64,000 bases of DNA, taken from positions 1,860,001-1,924,000 of the forward strand of contig NZ_JAXCIL010000002.1 in NCBI RefSeq assembly GCF_034387475.1. Direction: 5' to 3'. The DNA is from Pseudomonas sp. Teo4. GTDB taxonomy: Bacteria > Pseudomonadota > Gammaproteobacteria > Pseudomonadales > Pseudomonadaceae. The position numbers and the translations under genes were made by a program. Positions 16,556 to 26,974 of this stretch are shown here, piece by piece; position 1 is the first letter of the stretch; the number at the start of each line of letters is the position of its first letter. The notes beneath the pieces were generated by a model. It saw nothing but the letters and a program-made list of their open reading frames with translations, was not told the origin of the DNA and searched no databases.

Positions 16556-19500
16556 TGCTCAAGCGTTTCCTCAAAGGCATCGGCCTGCAGCCGAACTCGG
16601 CAGCAGAAAGTACTGAGCCGGTTTTTTCCATTGAAGAGCAGGGCATCTGTTATCCCCTGAGCTTGGCGGAGAACACGGAGTCCTGGTCGCTGGCGAGTTA
16701 TCTTGATCAGCTGGAAGAAGAGGAGTTTGTCTCCCAGTTGAGCGATCGCTGGCTCTTGACGTGGGATGAGCTCTACCGGCTGCTGGATGAGCCCGAGCAC
16801 GTGACAAGCCTGCCGCTATTAGGTTTGCCGCCGCAGACAGCTCTCATCCCTCAATTGAGCAGCCAGGGCAGCCTTGCCTCCGACGATTTCAAGGTCTCCA
16901 TCAGTGGTTGGCGTGATCCGCAGTCCAATGCCAACGTGCAGGTGCAGCGAACGGGGGCCATTGTTCAGTATCAGGGCGCTACAGAAATGCTGCCAGAGGC
17001 ATCCTGGAAACTGACCGGTGCGGTACGACAGCTTTATCTGGCACAACAAAATGAGCCCGGTGAAGTAACCAACCAGATCGGCTGGGCCAGCATCAGAAAG
17101 CTGGCGCGCAAGGCTGGCGCTGGCATGGATGGCTTCCTGGACAAGACTGTCGTTATCAAACCCGAGAAGCTGCGACTTAACCCACGAAAGTCGACGCTAG
17201 GCGATACACCGGTTATCGAGTTGCAACCGAGCTTCGAGGGCCAGCCGGCCAACTGGCTTGAGAGTTTTGACGGTGCCAAGCAGGTTCAGGATCGATACCG
17301 GGTAACGGGGGACGATGGCTCGTTGACTCATGTTCTGATTGAACCTGAAGTCAAATCGGTATTGGACTACGTGCGCTCGCTGCCCGGGCGTCGGGTTGCT
17401 GGCGACGATGCCCTTTCATTCGTCCGTAACCCTTACAGCACACTCGGCGAAAGTGCCGCGCAAGTGCTGGATGCCGAGGACTATGAAGACGAGCTCGCCG
17501 AGGCGGGTATTTTCTTTCATCGTTTCCATCTGGAACCCCAACTGGATGAAGCGGGCCAGCGTATCGAGCAGGTAACGCTGACGCTCGAAGCGATTTCTCC
17601 AACCCCGCAAGCGCCCATCGAAATTGAGTTCAAAGCGGCCCATGAGTTCGCGCCGCTGGTGCATGAACTGCACCTGAAGTTGGCCGCCGGCATGCCTGCA
17701 GGCTTCTGGCAGGGCTATGAGCTGGAACTCAGCGATTTTGATTTGCGCCAGTTGGCAGGCATCAATGACCTGCTCAAGCGTTGGCAAAACGAAGCGGCCG
17801 GAATCGAGTTTGAATCGGTCCTGGACCTTTCTCTCTACGGCGACCGTGTGACAGGCATTGGTGAGGCGGAAAGAATTACTTCGCCTTTCCTGGTCAAAGA
17901 GGCGACCGAGAATTGGCTGCCGAAAGATGTGGCAGCGCTGGGCATCGACGCAGAAATCCTGGGTCGGTGGGATCCTTCCGATCGTGCTCAATTTGAAGCG
18001 TTTGGGCAGCGGCTGGATGAAGCACGCGCTGCCGGTGATGACACGGTCTGTTTGCCAGAGTCCGAGACACCACTCTCGATTGCCGCAGCAGAACAACTGT
18101 TGGATGCCTGGTCGAAGAAGATTGTACCTGTCGAGACCGGCCAGGTTGAGCAACGGGAGAAAGTTGGCCGCGCCGTACTGCAAATCGGTCACAACATTGA
18201 CGAGCCGACTTACGTACAGGTACGTCAAGCAGCGCTACGCGCCGCTTTGGATGCAACGCCAGAGTTGCCTGGTTTGCTCAAGCCTGAAGTCGTTCTGCGT
18301 GACCATCAGTTGCAAGGCGTGGCGTGGTTGCAGCATTTGTTCCGCTTGTCCCCCACGGACGTATCGGGTTGCTTGCTCGCTGATGACATGGGGCTTGGGA
18401 AAACGATCCAGTTGCTCACCTTCCTGGTCTGGTACCTGGAACAGTACCCAAACGATCAGCCAACACTGATCGTCGCTCCGGTTTCGTTGCTCGATAACTG
18501 GGAGCGAGAGCTTCACCGTTTCTTCTTTGCTGATGCGCTGCCTGTATTGAAGCTGTACGGCTCAGCCTTGAGTACAGTGAAGTTCAAGAAAGATGAAATC
18601 CCAGCGGACTTGAAAGCCAAAGGCATCAAGAACCTGCTGCGCCCAGGTTGGATGGGTGATGCCCGAATCGTCCTGACGACTTACGAGACACTGCGTGATC
18701 AGGAGTTTTCCCTGGCGCGCCAGCAATGGTCCATCGTCGTGTGTGACGAAGCTCAGAAGCTGAAGAACCCGGCGGCACTGGTGACTCAGGCCATCAAAGC
18801 CATTCCCGCACGGTTCCGAGTGGCGTGTACCGGTACGCCGGTCGAGAACACCCTGATCGATCTCTGGTGCCTATTCGACTTCATTCAGCCAGGATTCTTA
18901 GGCGGCTTGAACCAGTTCGGTCGCGACTATCAGCGCCCCATCGAGGCCGCACTAGAGCGTGATACGGATGCGCTGGAACGCCTGCGTGGGCTTATCGAAC
19001 CGCAGACTTTGCGGCGGACCAAGCAGGACATCGCCAAGGACCTGCCGGCCAAAATCGAAGACGCAGCATGCCGTTCACTTGGCATGCATACTCTGCAGCG
19101 TAACCTGTATCTGTCCGAAATTTCCGCATACAGCCAGAAGCAGCAGATCGAAGAGCAGCTCGATCAGAAGACCTCGGGCATGCTGGGCTTGCTGCACAAG
19201 CTCAAGCTGATTTGTGCCCATCCTTACAGCGTTCAGCCAGACACGAGGTTGCGCGACAACTCGCCGAAGCTTCAGTGGCTGATGCAGACGCTCGAGTCGA
19301 TCAAAAGGGCCGGCAACGGCGACAAGGTCATCGTCTTTACCGAGTTGCGAGATATTCAGCGGGAATTGCAGCATGCGATTCAGCAGCATTTCGGGTTTCG
19401 GGCGACGGTCATCAATGGTGATACCAGTACCAGCAGTCAGAGCGCCAATAGCCGGCAGAGGCTGATCGATCAATTCCAGGAGCTGCCAGGTTTCGCCGTC

Positions 19501-19803
19501 ATCATCCTGTCCACCATCGCCGTCGGATTCGGGGTGAATGTGCAGGCCGCCAACCACGTCATTCACTTCACGCGCTGCTGGAACCCGGCCAAGGAAGATC
19601 AGGCGACCGATCGGGCCTATCGGATTGGGCAGCAGAAGGATGTGTATGTGTACTATCCGACGGTTCGAGATGCAGCGATGCCGACGTTTGAGGCGACGCT
19701 GGATGAACTTTTGAGTAAGCGACGGGCGTTGGCGCGGGATATGTTGAGTGGGGCTTCGGAGCTTCAGGCTTCGGATTTTGAGGGATTGCTGGGGGCGCGG
19801 TGA
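16555..19803 (+). CDS. zorD: Zorya type I SNF2-family helicase/nuclease ZorD
   Basis: ZorD is the effector: a SWI2/SNF2-type ATPase reported to degrade phage DNA. The 1082-aa product has a long N-terminal part (1-580) without recognised motifs, then the helicase core. Motifs are DDMGLGKT (610-617, Walker A), DEAQ (731-734, Walker B) and near the end TDRAYRIGQ (motif VI). Length fits the family (about 1,080). The ATG overlaps the zorC stop, with GGAGAG just upstream. It is the last gene of the operon; 800 bp without a clear gene follow. Confidence 0.92.
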   Translation: MLKRFLKGIGLQPNSAAESTEPVFSIEEQGICYPLSLAENTESWSLASYLDQLEEEEFVSQLSDRWLLTWDELYRLLDEPEHVTSLPLLGLPPQTALIPQLSSQGSLASDDFKVSISGWRDPQSNANVQVQRTGAIVQYQGATEMLPEASWKLTGAVRQLYLAQQNEPGEVTNQIGWASIRKLARKAGAGMDGFLDKTVVIKPEKLRLNPRKSTLGDTPVIELQPSFEGQPANWLESFDGAKQVQDRYRVTGDDGSLTHVLIEPEVKSVLDYVRSLPGRRVAGDDALSFVRNPYSTLGESAAQVLDAEDYEDELAEAGIFFHRFHLEPQLDEAGQRIEQVTLTLEAISPTPQAPIEIEFKAAHEFAPLVHELHLKLAAGMPAGFWQGYELELSDFDLRQLAGINDLLKRWQNEAAGIEFESVLDLSLYGDRVTGIGEAERITSPFLVKEATENWLPKDVAALGIDAEILGRWDPSDRAQFEAFGQRLDEARAAGDDTVCLPESETPLSIAAAEQLLDAWSKKIVPVETGQVEQREKVGRAVLQIGHNIDEPTYVQVRQAALRAALDATPELPGLLKPEVVLRDHQLQGVAWLQHLFRLSPTDVSGCLLADDMGLGKTIQLLTFLVWYLEQYPNDQPTLIVAPVSLLDNWERELHRFFFADALPVLKLYGSALSTVKFKKDEIPADLKAKGIKNLLRPGWMGDARIVLTTYETLRDQEFSLARQQWSIVVCDEAQKLKNPAALVTQAIKAIPARFRVACTGTPVENTLIDLWCLFDFIQPGFLGGLNQFGRDYQRPIEAALERDTDALERLRGLIEPQTLRRTKQDIAKDLPAKIEDAACRSLGMHTLQRNLYLSEISAYSQKQQIEEQLDQKTSGMLGLLHKLKLICAHPYSVQPDTRLRDNSPKLQWLMQTLESIKRAGNGDKVIVFTELRDIQRELQHAIQQHFGFRATVINGDTSTSSQSANSRQRLIDQFQELPGFAVIILSTIAVGFGVNVQAANHVIHFTRCWNPAKEDQATDRAYRIGQQKDVYVYYPTVRDAAMPTFEATLDELLSKRRALARDMLSGASELQASDFEGLLGAR

Positions 19804-20603
19804 AGGCTAAGCCTTTAATTAATCAAAATCACAATCGAATTAGAACGGTGACGGCCAGCCTCGACACACTGTTAATGCCTGCCTCCCTATGCGGGGTTAC
19901 TAAGCTATGTGTCAATTATGGGTGCAGGTTGTTCATTACTGCATTGGCAATTGCGGAGCTTTCAGCCGCCTGAGGGGTTTCTAACGCAGTATCGCCAGCG
20001 AGGCCTGCCTGGATTGTTTACCTGTGAGCTTGTCCAGTCTTGGCGCCGGCAGCTCAATGGCCTACGGTGCGCTGAAGTTCGCATCGTAGGTCACATACGT
20101 CGAAGCAGCTGTGGTGTCCATGATGCCGAGTAGGTTGAGCGAAGAGCTATCCGCCTCGGACTCAGCATCGCATTCTTCGTGACGGCGGCATCGATGGCCT
20201 ATTGGATTACTCGCATCCGCTATTCTGTGAGCCGAACTGCCTTTGCTTTCTCACTGTGGGCAGCCTCCGGCAGCTTCAGGACAGACGGAAGATTGGGGTG
20301 ATCCAGCGGCGTGATCCAATCGCACGGGGGAATGTGCATTTCGCCATGCGCTGGCGTCACAACGCCGCGCGAGTAGCTTGAGTGGAATACTGGTTTTACC
20401 TCTGTGCAAAAAAGCCGCGTGTTGATAGGGCGCGAGCTTTACCCATGCTGGCTGGATAGATATTGTGACGTCGTTCGCACACAGTTAGGTCAAAGAGCCA
20501 TCAGGGACGTAATCAAGGGTTCTAGCGTACACTTTTACGCCGTCCCAATAATCGCCTCGCCAACCAGATATGCGAGGTCAATTCAGTTCAACGGGACGGA
20601 TAC
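19804..20603. other. 800-bp stretch without a supported gene
   Basis: No frame here has a convincing start, ribosome site and composition together. On the minus strand about 20400-20220 is open for roughly 70 codons with protein-like content (for example HIPPCDWITPLDHPNLPSV at 20339 downward). It then continues in the same frame through two TAG codons. On the plus strand a membrane-helix-like run lacks a start. I read this as degenerate DNA between two defence modules plus the hsdR promoter. Confidence 0.5.
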
Positions 20604-22976
20604 ATGGACAAGAATTCACTGACTGAGCGCGACATCTGCAGCAAATACATCACGCCGGCCATCACCGCAGCGGGCTGGGATTTGCACAAGCAGGTCCGTG
20701 AGGAAGTCAGCTTTACCAAGGGCCGCATCATCGTCCGTGGCAAGCTGCACAGCCGGGGCGAATCGCGCCGCGCAGACTACATCCTGTATCACCAGGCCAA
20801 CCTGCCGCTGGCGGTTATCGAAGCCAAGGACAATAAGCACTCCCTCGGCGCCGGCATGCAGCAGGCGCTCGGTTATGCCGAGGCGCTGGATGTGCCGTTC
20901 GTGTTCTCCAGCAACGGTGACGGTTTTCTTTTCCATGATCGCAGTGGCACCGGCGCGCAGAAGGAAACCGAGCTGAGCCTGGAGCAGTTCCCCAGCCCCG
21001 AGGAGTTGTGGCAGCGCTACTGCCAGTGGAAGGGCCTGAGTGGCGAAAGCCAGCAGAAAGCCGAAGCCCCGTATTACGACGACGGCTCCGGGCGCATGCC
21101 GCGCTACTACCAGATGAATGCCATCAACCGCACCGTTGAGGCCGTGGCGCGTGGGCAGGATCGCATCCTGTTGGTCATGGCCACCGGCACCGGCAAGACC
21201 TACACGGCCTTCCAGATCATCTGGCGCTTGTGGAAGTCCGGGCAGAAGAAACGCATCCTCTTCCTCGCCGACCGCAACATCCTCGTCGACCAGACCAAGA
21301 ACAACGACTTCAAGCCCTTCGGCCAGGCGATGACCAAGATTGCCAAACGGCAGATCGAAAAGTCCTACGAAATTTACCTGTCGCTCTATCAGGCCGTGAC
21401 CGGCAACGAAGAAGAGAAGAATGTCTACAAGCAGTTTTCCCGCGACTTCTTCGACCTCGTGGTGATCGACGAATGCCACCGAGGCAGCGCCTCCGAAGAC
21501 TCGGCCTGGCGCGAGATTCTCGACTACTTCTCCGGTGCCACCCACATCGGCCTAACCGCTACGCCGAAGGAGACCAAAGAGGTTTCCAGCATCACCTACT
21601 TCGGTGAGCCGGTGTACAGCTACACCCTCAAGCAAGGCATCGAAGATGGCTTCCTCGCCCCGTACAAAGTGGTGCGCATCGACTTCGACAAAGACCTGCA
21701 AGGCTGGCGCCCGCCCAAGGGCACGCGCGACAAGAACGGTGAGCTGATCGAAGATCGCGTCTATGACCTCAAGGACATGGACCGCGACCTGGTGATCGAA
21801 GCGCGCACCCAGTTGGTCGCCCGCAAGGTGACCGAATACCTGACCGCCACCGACCCCTTCCAGAAAACCATCATCTTCTGCGACGACATTGACCACGCCG
21901 AGCGCATGCGCCAGGCCCTGGTCAACCTCAACCCCAAGCGCGTTGAGGAAAACCGCAAATACGTGATGCGCATTACCGGCGACGACAAGGAAGGCAAGGC
22001 TGAGCTGGACAACTTCATCAACCCCGAGTCGCGCTACCCGGTGATCGCCACCACCAGCAAACTCATGACCACCGGCGTTGATGCCCAGACCTGCAAACTG
22101 GTGGTGCTCGACCAGCACATCAAATCCATGACCGAGTTCAAGCAAATCATCGGTCGTGGCACCCGTATCAACGAGGATTACGGCAAGTACTGGTTCACCA
22201 TCATGGACTTCAAGAAAGCCACCGAACTGTTTGCCGACCCGGCCTTCGACGGTGAGCCGGTGGTGATCTACAACCCCGAGGGCGACTCCTCACCAGTGCC
22301 GCCGGAAGAAACCGAGGGCGAAGAGGGTGACGTGACCGACGGTGGTGCTGGGGCAACCGAAGGTGACGAAACCACCGGCGGCGCTGACGACGATGGCGGC
22401 AAGAAGCGCGTCAAATACGTGATCAACAACGTCGCTGTGCAAGTCATTGCAGAGCGCGTGCAGTACTATGGCCCGGACGGCAAGCTGATCACCGAATCGC
22501 TACGCGACTACACACGTACCTGCGTTAAGAAACAGTTTGCCTCGCTGGATGACTTCCTGCGCCACTGGAGCGATGCCGAACAGAAGAAGGTCATCATCGA
22601 TGAGCTGGCCGCTCAAGGTGTGATGTGGGAAGCGCTGGACGACGAAGTCTCAGCCAAGCGCGGCCAGCCGCTCGATCCGTTCGACCTGATCTGCCATATC
22701 GCCTTCGACCAGCCGCCGCTCACCCGCAAGGAGCGCGCCGAGCAGGTGAAAAAGCGCAACTACTTCGCCAAATACTCCGGCGCCGCCCGCCAGGTACTGG
22801 AAGCCCTGCTCGACAAATACGCCGACACCGGCGTCGAGCACATCGAAGACATCAAGATCCTTCAGCTGGCTCCATTCAGCCAGATCGGTGCGCCGATTGA
22901 GCTGGTCAAGGCCTTTGGCGGCAAACCGGGCTATCAGCAGGCCATTCAGGAGCTTGAGCGACAGCTCTACGGATAA
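20604..22976 (+). CDS. hsdR: Type I restriction enzyme R subunit
   Basis: HsdR is the translocase and nuclease subunit of a type I restriction complex. The 790-aa product has the nuclease core D58...E73-A-K75 followed by a QxxxY-type segment (QQALGYAE). Its DEAD-like translocase has ATGTGKT (193-199) and DECH (289-292). Later motifs include [13 protein letters not shown] and IIGRGTRI. An acidic Gly/Thr/Glu-rich linker (about 570-595) precedes the C-terminal helical domain. Length and order resemble the EcoAI-like (type IB) subgroup. Three bases separate it from the HNH gene, so hsdR, HNH, hsdM and hsdS form one operon. Confidence 0.93.
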   Translation: MDKNSLTERDICSKYITPAITAAGWDLHKQVREEVSFTKGRIIVRGKLHSRGESRRADYILYHQANLPLAVIEAKDNKHSLGAGMQQALGYAEALDVPFVFSSNGDGFLFHDRSGTGAQKETELSLEQFPSPEELWQRYCQWKGLSGESQQKAEAPYYDDGSGRMPRYYQMNAINRTVEAVARGQDRILLVMATGTGKTYTAFQIIWRLWKSGQKKRILFLADRNILVDQTKNNDFKPFGQAMTKIAKRQIEKSYEIYLSLYQAVTGNEEEKNVYKQFSRDFFDLVVIDECHRGSASEDSAWREILDYFSGATHIGLTATPKETKEVSSITYFGEPVYSYTLKQGIEDGFLAPYKVVRIDFDKDLQGWRPPKGTRDKNGELIEDRVYDLKDMDRDLVIEARTQLVARKVTEYLTATDPFQKTIIFCDDIDHAERMRQALVNLNPKRVEENRKYVMRITGDDKEGKAELDNFINPESRYPVIATTSKLMTTGVDAQTCKLVVLDQHIKSMTEFKQIIGRGTRINEDYGKYWFTIMDFKKATELFADPAFDGEPVVIYNPEGDSSPVPPEETEGEEGDVTDGGAGATEGDETTGGADDDGGKKRVKYVINNVAVQVIAERVQYYGPDGKLITESLRDYTRTCVKKQFASLDDFLRHWSDAEQKKVIIDELAAQGVMWEALDDEVSAKRGQPLDPFDLICHIAFDQPPLTRKERAEQVKKRNYFAKYSGAARQVLEALLDKYADTGVEHIEDIKILQLAPFSQIGAPIELVKAFGGKPGYQQAIQELERQLYG

Positions 22977-22979
22977 CCG

Positions 22980-23813
22980 ATGCCCAAACTTAATTCATTT
23001 GAAATCGCAGCTGCGCTCATCCGTAAGGGCTTTGTTCAGACCGTCAAAAATCAACATGCTAACGGGTATGAGCATCCTGATTTTAACGGTCGTGTATTCG
23101 TCAAAATGAGCAAAACGGGTGCTTCTGTTGCCAAGCAGCCCTTCCTCATTCATCCAGAACATGTCACCGCAGGTAAATGGGACTACATCAAGGCACTTTC
23201 CCCTTCGTTACCAAATACCGGGTATCGAAACACCAACATGACGGGTTATCCCGCCGTAGCTGGCTCTGACAGTAAACTAGCAATTGCATTGGATATCGCT
23301 ACAGAGGCCGATCTTCATCAACTGCTTGATCTACTCGGTTATACATCCTCTGTTTCTGCCCTCCAGTCCGCGGCTGCTAAATCTTCGGTCTCAACAGAGG
23401 AATTTCTAAACGAACCCAACCTCACCGACACCGAACGCGATGCGCTGATGAAAGCGCGCATCGGCCAGAGCGGCTACCGCGACGACCTGCTTGCCTATTG
23501 GGGCGGCTGTGCGATTACTGACTGCTGCGTACCGGAGTTGTTGCGGGCCTCGCATATAAAACCCTGGCATGCTGCCAGCCCGACCGAACGGCTTGATCCG
23601 TTCAATGGGCTGTTGCTCACCCCCAATCTTGATCTGGCCTTCGACCGTGGCCTGATCAGCTTTGATGATCAGGGGCAGATTCTCCTCGGCGAGGATCTCG
23701 ACCCCGACAGCGCCCGTGCGCTCAACATCACCCCTTGTCTGCGCTTGCGCCAGATCAAGCCGCAGCATCGCGGTTATCTGGCCTGGCACCGTGAACACCT
23801 TTTCAGGAAGTAA
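22980..23813 (+). CDS. HNH endonuclease inside the type I R-M operon
   Basis: The 277-aa product has an unrecognised N-terminal domain (1-130) and a C-terminal HNH domain. The HNH region reads CAITDC, then ASHIKPWH with the first catalytic His near 192, then NGLLLTPNLDLAFDRG. This is the HNH subtype common in restriction-linked nucleases. The gene sits between hsdR and hsdM with gaps of 3 and 2 bases, so it is co-translated with the R-M complex. The N-terminal third is AT-richer than the flanking genes and may be a swapped sensor domain. It could cut modified DNA or back up HsdR; this is inference. Confidence 0.85.
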   Translation: MPKLNSFEIAAALIRKGFVQTVKNQHANGYEHPDFNGRVFVKMSKTGASVAKQPFLIHPEHVTAGKWDYIKALSPSLPNTGYRNTNMTGYPAVAGSDSKLAIALDIATEADLHQLLDLLGYTSSVSALQSAAAKSSVSTEEFLNEPNLTDTERDALMKARIGQSGYRDDLLAYWGGCAITDCCVPELLRASHIKPWHAASPTERLDPFNGLLLTPNLDLAFDRGLISFDDQGQILLGEDLDPDSARALNITPCLRLRQIKPQHRGYLAWHREHLFRK

Positions 23814-23815
23814 GC

Positions 23816-25300
23816 ATGTCCATCAGCAGCACCATTAAATCCATCCAGGACATCATGCGCAAAGACGTCGGCGTCGACGGTGATGCGCAGCGTATCGGCC
23901 AGCTTGTGTGGATATTGTTCCTGAAAATTTTCGACGACCGCGAGCAGGAGTGGGAGCTGCTGGATGACGACTACCGCTCGCCGATTCCGGAGAGCTGCCG
24001 CTGGCGCACCTGGGCGGCCAACCCGGAGGGCATCACCGGTGATGCACTGAAGGATTTCATCGACAACAACCTGTTCCCGCAGCTGCAGAACCTCCACGAA
24101 TACAGCACCACGCCGGCCACCTATGTGGTGCGTGGCGTGTTCGAGGATGCCTACAACTACATGAAGTCTGGCCAGTTGATCCGCCAGGTCATCAACAAGA
24201 TTCAGGAAGGGGTGGACTTCAACAAGGCGCAGGAGCGCCACGCCTTTGGCGACATGTATGAGCAACTGCTGCGCGACCTGCAGAACGCCGGCAATGCTGG
24301 TGAGTTCTACACCCCGCGCCCAGTCACCGAATTCATGGTGCGCATGGTCGACCCCAAGCTGGACGAAAAGGTCTTGGACCCGGCCTGCGGCACTGGCGGC
24401 TTCCTCACCTGCAGCATCGAGCACAAGCGCAAGCGTTATGTGCAAACCGCCGAAGACGAGCGCATCCTGCAGGCGAGCATCTTCGGCGTGGAGAAAAAAC
24501 CGCTGCCGCACCTGCTGGCCACCACCAACATGATCCTGCACGGCATTGAGGTGCCTAACCAGATCAAGCATGACAACACCCTGGGGCGCCCGCTGATCAG
24601 TTGGGGCCCAGCAGAGCGGGTCGACTGCATCGTCGCCAACCCGCCGTTCGGCGGCATGGAAGAAGACGGCATCGAAACCAACTTCCCGACTACTTTCCGT
24701 ACCCGCGAAACCGCCGACCTGTTCCTGGTGCTGATCATGCACCTGCTCAAGGACGGCGGCCGCGCCGCCGTGGTGCTGCCCGACGGCTTCCTCTTTGGTG
24801 AAGGCATCAAGAGCCGCATCAAGGAAAAGCTGCTCACAGAATGCAACCTGCACACCATCGTCCGCCTGCCCAACGGCGTGTTCAACCCTTACACCAGCAT
24901 TAAGACCAACCTGCTGTTCTTCACCAAGGGCACACCGACCAAGGACGTATGGTTCTACGAGCACCAGTACCCGGCCGGTTACAAAAGCTACACCAAGACC
25001 AGACCTATGCGCGTCGAGGAGTTCGCCGTCGAAGAAGCCTGGTGGGGCAGCGAGGCCGATGGCTTTGTCGCACGCCAGGAGAACGAGTTCGCCTGGAAAG
25101 TCAGCTTTGACGAGTTGCAAAACCGCAACTGGAACCTCGACTGCAAGAACCCTCACGTCGGCGAGCAGATTAGCCACGACCCGGACGAACTGCTGCGTGA
25201 CTATGCCGCGCTGCAAGGCGAGATTGGCGTACTGCGCGACCAGCTCAAGGCCGTGCTGGCCGAGGCCTTTGCCGCACAGGCGGCGGAGCGTGAAGTATGA
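23816..25300 (+). CDS. hsdM: Type I restriction-modification methyltransferase M subunit
   Basis: HsdM transfers a methyl group from S-adenosylmethionine to adenine N6 at the site chosen by HsdS. The 494-aa product shows the SAM-binding motif DPACGTGG (188-195) and the catalytic NPPF (275-278), preceded by an N-terminal helical HsdM domain (about 1-150). The ATG at 23816 follows the HNH stop by 2 bases. The end overlaps hsdS as ATGA. Length is normal. Confidence 0.95.
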   Translation: MSISSTIKSIQDIMRKDVGVDGDAQRIGQLVWILFLKIFDDREQEWELLDDDYRSPIPESCRWRTWAANPEGITGDALKDFIDNNLFPQLQNLHEYSTTPATYVVRGVFEDAYNYMKSGQLIRQVINKIQEGVDFNKAQERHAFGDMYEQLLRDLQNAGNAGEFYTPRPVTEFMVRMVDPKLDEKVLDPACGTGGFLTCSIEHKRKRYVQTAEDERILQASIFGVEKKPLPHLLATTNMILHGIEVPNQIKHDNTLGRPLISWGPAERVDCIVANPPFGGMEEDGIETNFPTTFRTRETADLFLVLIMHLLKDGGRAAVVLPDGFLFGEGIKSRIKEKLLTECNLHTIVRLPNGVFNPYTSIKTNLLFFTKGTPTKDVWFYEHQYPAGYKSYTKTRPMRVEEFAVEEAWWGSEADGFVARQENEFAWKVSFDELQNRNWNLDCKNPHVGEQISHDPDELLRDYAALQGEIGVLRDQLKAVLAEAFAAQAAEREV

Positions 25301-26946
25301 GCGCAGTACTGACTGACAACCTGCCGCTGCTGGCCGGCGCGCCCAATGGCATCAAAAAGCTGCGCGAACTGATTCTGGAGCTGGCGGTGCGCGGCAAGCT
25401 GGTGCCGCAAGATCCGAGTGATGAGCCGGCCAGTGAGCTGCTAAAGCGGATTGCCGAGGAAAAGGCGCGGTTGGTCGCTGAGGGGAAGATCAATAAGCAA
25501 AAGCTGCTGGCAGCGATTACTGAGGAAGAAATACCATACGATCTGCCAGATACCTGGGCGTGTGTAAGACTTCCAGAGGTCTATTACTTGGTATCGGTCA
25601 GCGGTAATAAGCTGCTGTCCTCCCAAATTAGTGAGAAAGGAATATTTCCTGTCGTCGACCAAGGGAAACGGTTTGTTGCTGGCTACACCGACGACGAGTC
25701 CCTATTGATTCGACTCCCCGGCCCAGTTGTTGTGTTTGGTGACCACACGACGGAGCGAAAATACGTTGACTTTGATTTTGTTGCTGGGGCTGATGGCGTC
25801 AAAATTCTCAGACCAGTTTTGCTAAATGAGAAGTTCTTCTGGTGGCATCTGGTTGGTTTAAAGCTAGAAGCCAGAGGGTATGCGCGGCACTTCAAGGTTT
25901 TGAATGATGCTTTCTTTGCGCTGCCTCCCAAGGCCGAACAGTCGCGCATTGTCGCCAAAGTCGATGAGCTGATGGCCCTGTGCGACCGGCTGGAAGCCCG
26001 GCAAGGCGATGCCGATAGTGCCCATGCCCAACTGGTGCAGGCGCTGCTGAACAGCCTGACTCAGTCCCGCGATGCCGGGGACTTTGCGCAAAGCTGGCAG
26101 CGCCTGGCCGAGCACTTCCACACCCTGTTCATCACCGAATCCAGCATCGACGCCCTAACGCAAACTCTGCTGCAACTGGCGGTGATGGGCAAGCTGGTGC
26201 CGCAAGATCCTGGTGATGAGCCGGCGCGGGAGTTGTGTAAGCGGATTGACGTCGCGAAACAACGCGTATTGATTGAAACCAAAGCAAGAAAACAAAAAGA
26301 GCTAGCTGTCGATACACTGTCAGTGCTCCCTTATAGCGTCCCGAATGGCTGGGAGTGGAAGACTCTAGATTCAGTTTTATATGTGACTGGTGGCGTCACG
26401 CTCGGACGTAAACTTGCAGGGCGAAAGCTGGTAATCAAGCCATATCTTCGTGTCGCGAATGTCCAGAGGGGGCACCTTGTCCTTGATCAGATCAAAGAGG
26501 TGGAAATTCCAGAGGATGAGCTCGAAAAATATCTCCTGTCGAATGGTGATTTGCTTATTACCGAAGGTGGTGATTGGGACAAGGTCGGACGCACTGCTAT
26601 TTGGCGTGGAGAAATTTCGGAGTGCTTACACCAAAATCATGTGTTCCGAGCCAGAGCAGTGACAACGGAGTGGGAACCGCGCTGGGCCGAAATTTATCTG
26701 AACTCAGCTACAGCTAGAGAGTATTTCGCAGGATCGTCAAAGCAGACAACGAACCTCGCGTCGATCAACATGGCTCAGCTTCGAGCATGCGCTTTTCCGC
26801 TACCCCCTCTAGCCGAACAATACCGTATCGTCGCCAAAGTAGATCAACTGATGGCCCTCTGCGACCAACTCAAAGCCCGTCTTAACCAGGCCCGGCAGGT
26901 GCACGAGCATCTGGCCAGTGCGCTGGTCGAGCAGGCCGTGGCCTGA
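25297..26946 (+). CDS. hsdS: Type I restriction-modification specificity subunit S
   Basis: HsdS determines the bipartite DNA target. The 549-aa product has two half-repeats, each with a conserved lead (LAVRGKLVPQDP, residues 29-40; LAVMGKLVPQDP, near 294-305), a variable recognition domain, and a conserved helical spacer (LPPKAEQSRIVAKVDELMAL and LPPLAEQYRIVAKVDQLMAL). The two recognition domains (about 25560-25900 and 26300-26780) are AT-richer than the conserved parts, as expected for exchanged cassettes. The start overlaps the hsdM stop. The target sequence cannot be read from the gene. Confidence 0.93.
   Translation: MSAVLTDNLPLLAGAPNGIKKLRELILELAVRGKLVPQDPSDEPASELLKRIAEEKARLVAEGKINKQKLLAAITEEEIPYDLPDTWACVRLPEVYYLVSVSGNKLLSSQISEKGIFPVVDQGKRFVAGYTDDESLLIRLPGPVVVFGDHTTERKYVDFDFVAGADGVKILRPVLLNEKFFWWHLVGLKLEARGYARHFKVLNDAFFALPPKAEQSRIVAKVDELMALCDRLEARQGDADSAHAQLVQALLNSLTQSRDAGDFAQSWQRLAEHFHTLFITESSIDALTQTLLQLAVMGKLVPQDPGDEPARELCKRIDVAKQRVLIETKARKQKELAVDTLSVLPYSVPNGWEWKTLDSVLYVTGGVTLGRKLAGRKLVIKPYLRVANVQRGHLVLDQIKEVEIPEDELEKYLLSNGDLLITEGGDWDKVGRTAIWRGEISECLHQNHVFRARAVTTEWEPRWAEIYLNSATAREYFAGSSKQTTNLASINMAQLRACAFPLPPLAEQYRIVAKVDQLMALCDQLKARLNQARQVHEHLASALVEQAVA
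25381..25430 (+). repeat. hsdS internal direct repeat, copy 1
   Basis: This 50-base segment recurs at 26176-26225 with about five mismatches; bases 25393-25415 are identical to 26188-26210. The offset of 795 bases is a multiple of three, so recombination between copies would keep the frame and delete or swap a recognition domain. Confidence 0.85.
26176..26225 (+). repeat. hsdS internal direct repeat, copy 2
   Basis: Second copy of the repeat at 25381-25430. A further similar pair encodes the helical spacers (about 25945-26000 and 26824-26880). Confidence 0.85.
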
Positions 26947-26974
26947 TTTATCAAGACCACGATAAGGACATCCT

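Noticed and set aside
19909..20133. 74-aa plus-strand open frame after zorD
   Set aside because: Cys/Arg/Trp-rich with no ribosome site; it does not resemble a real protein.
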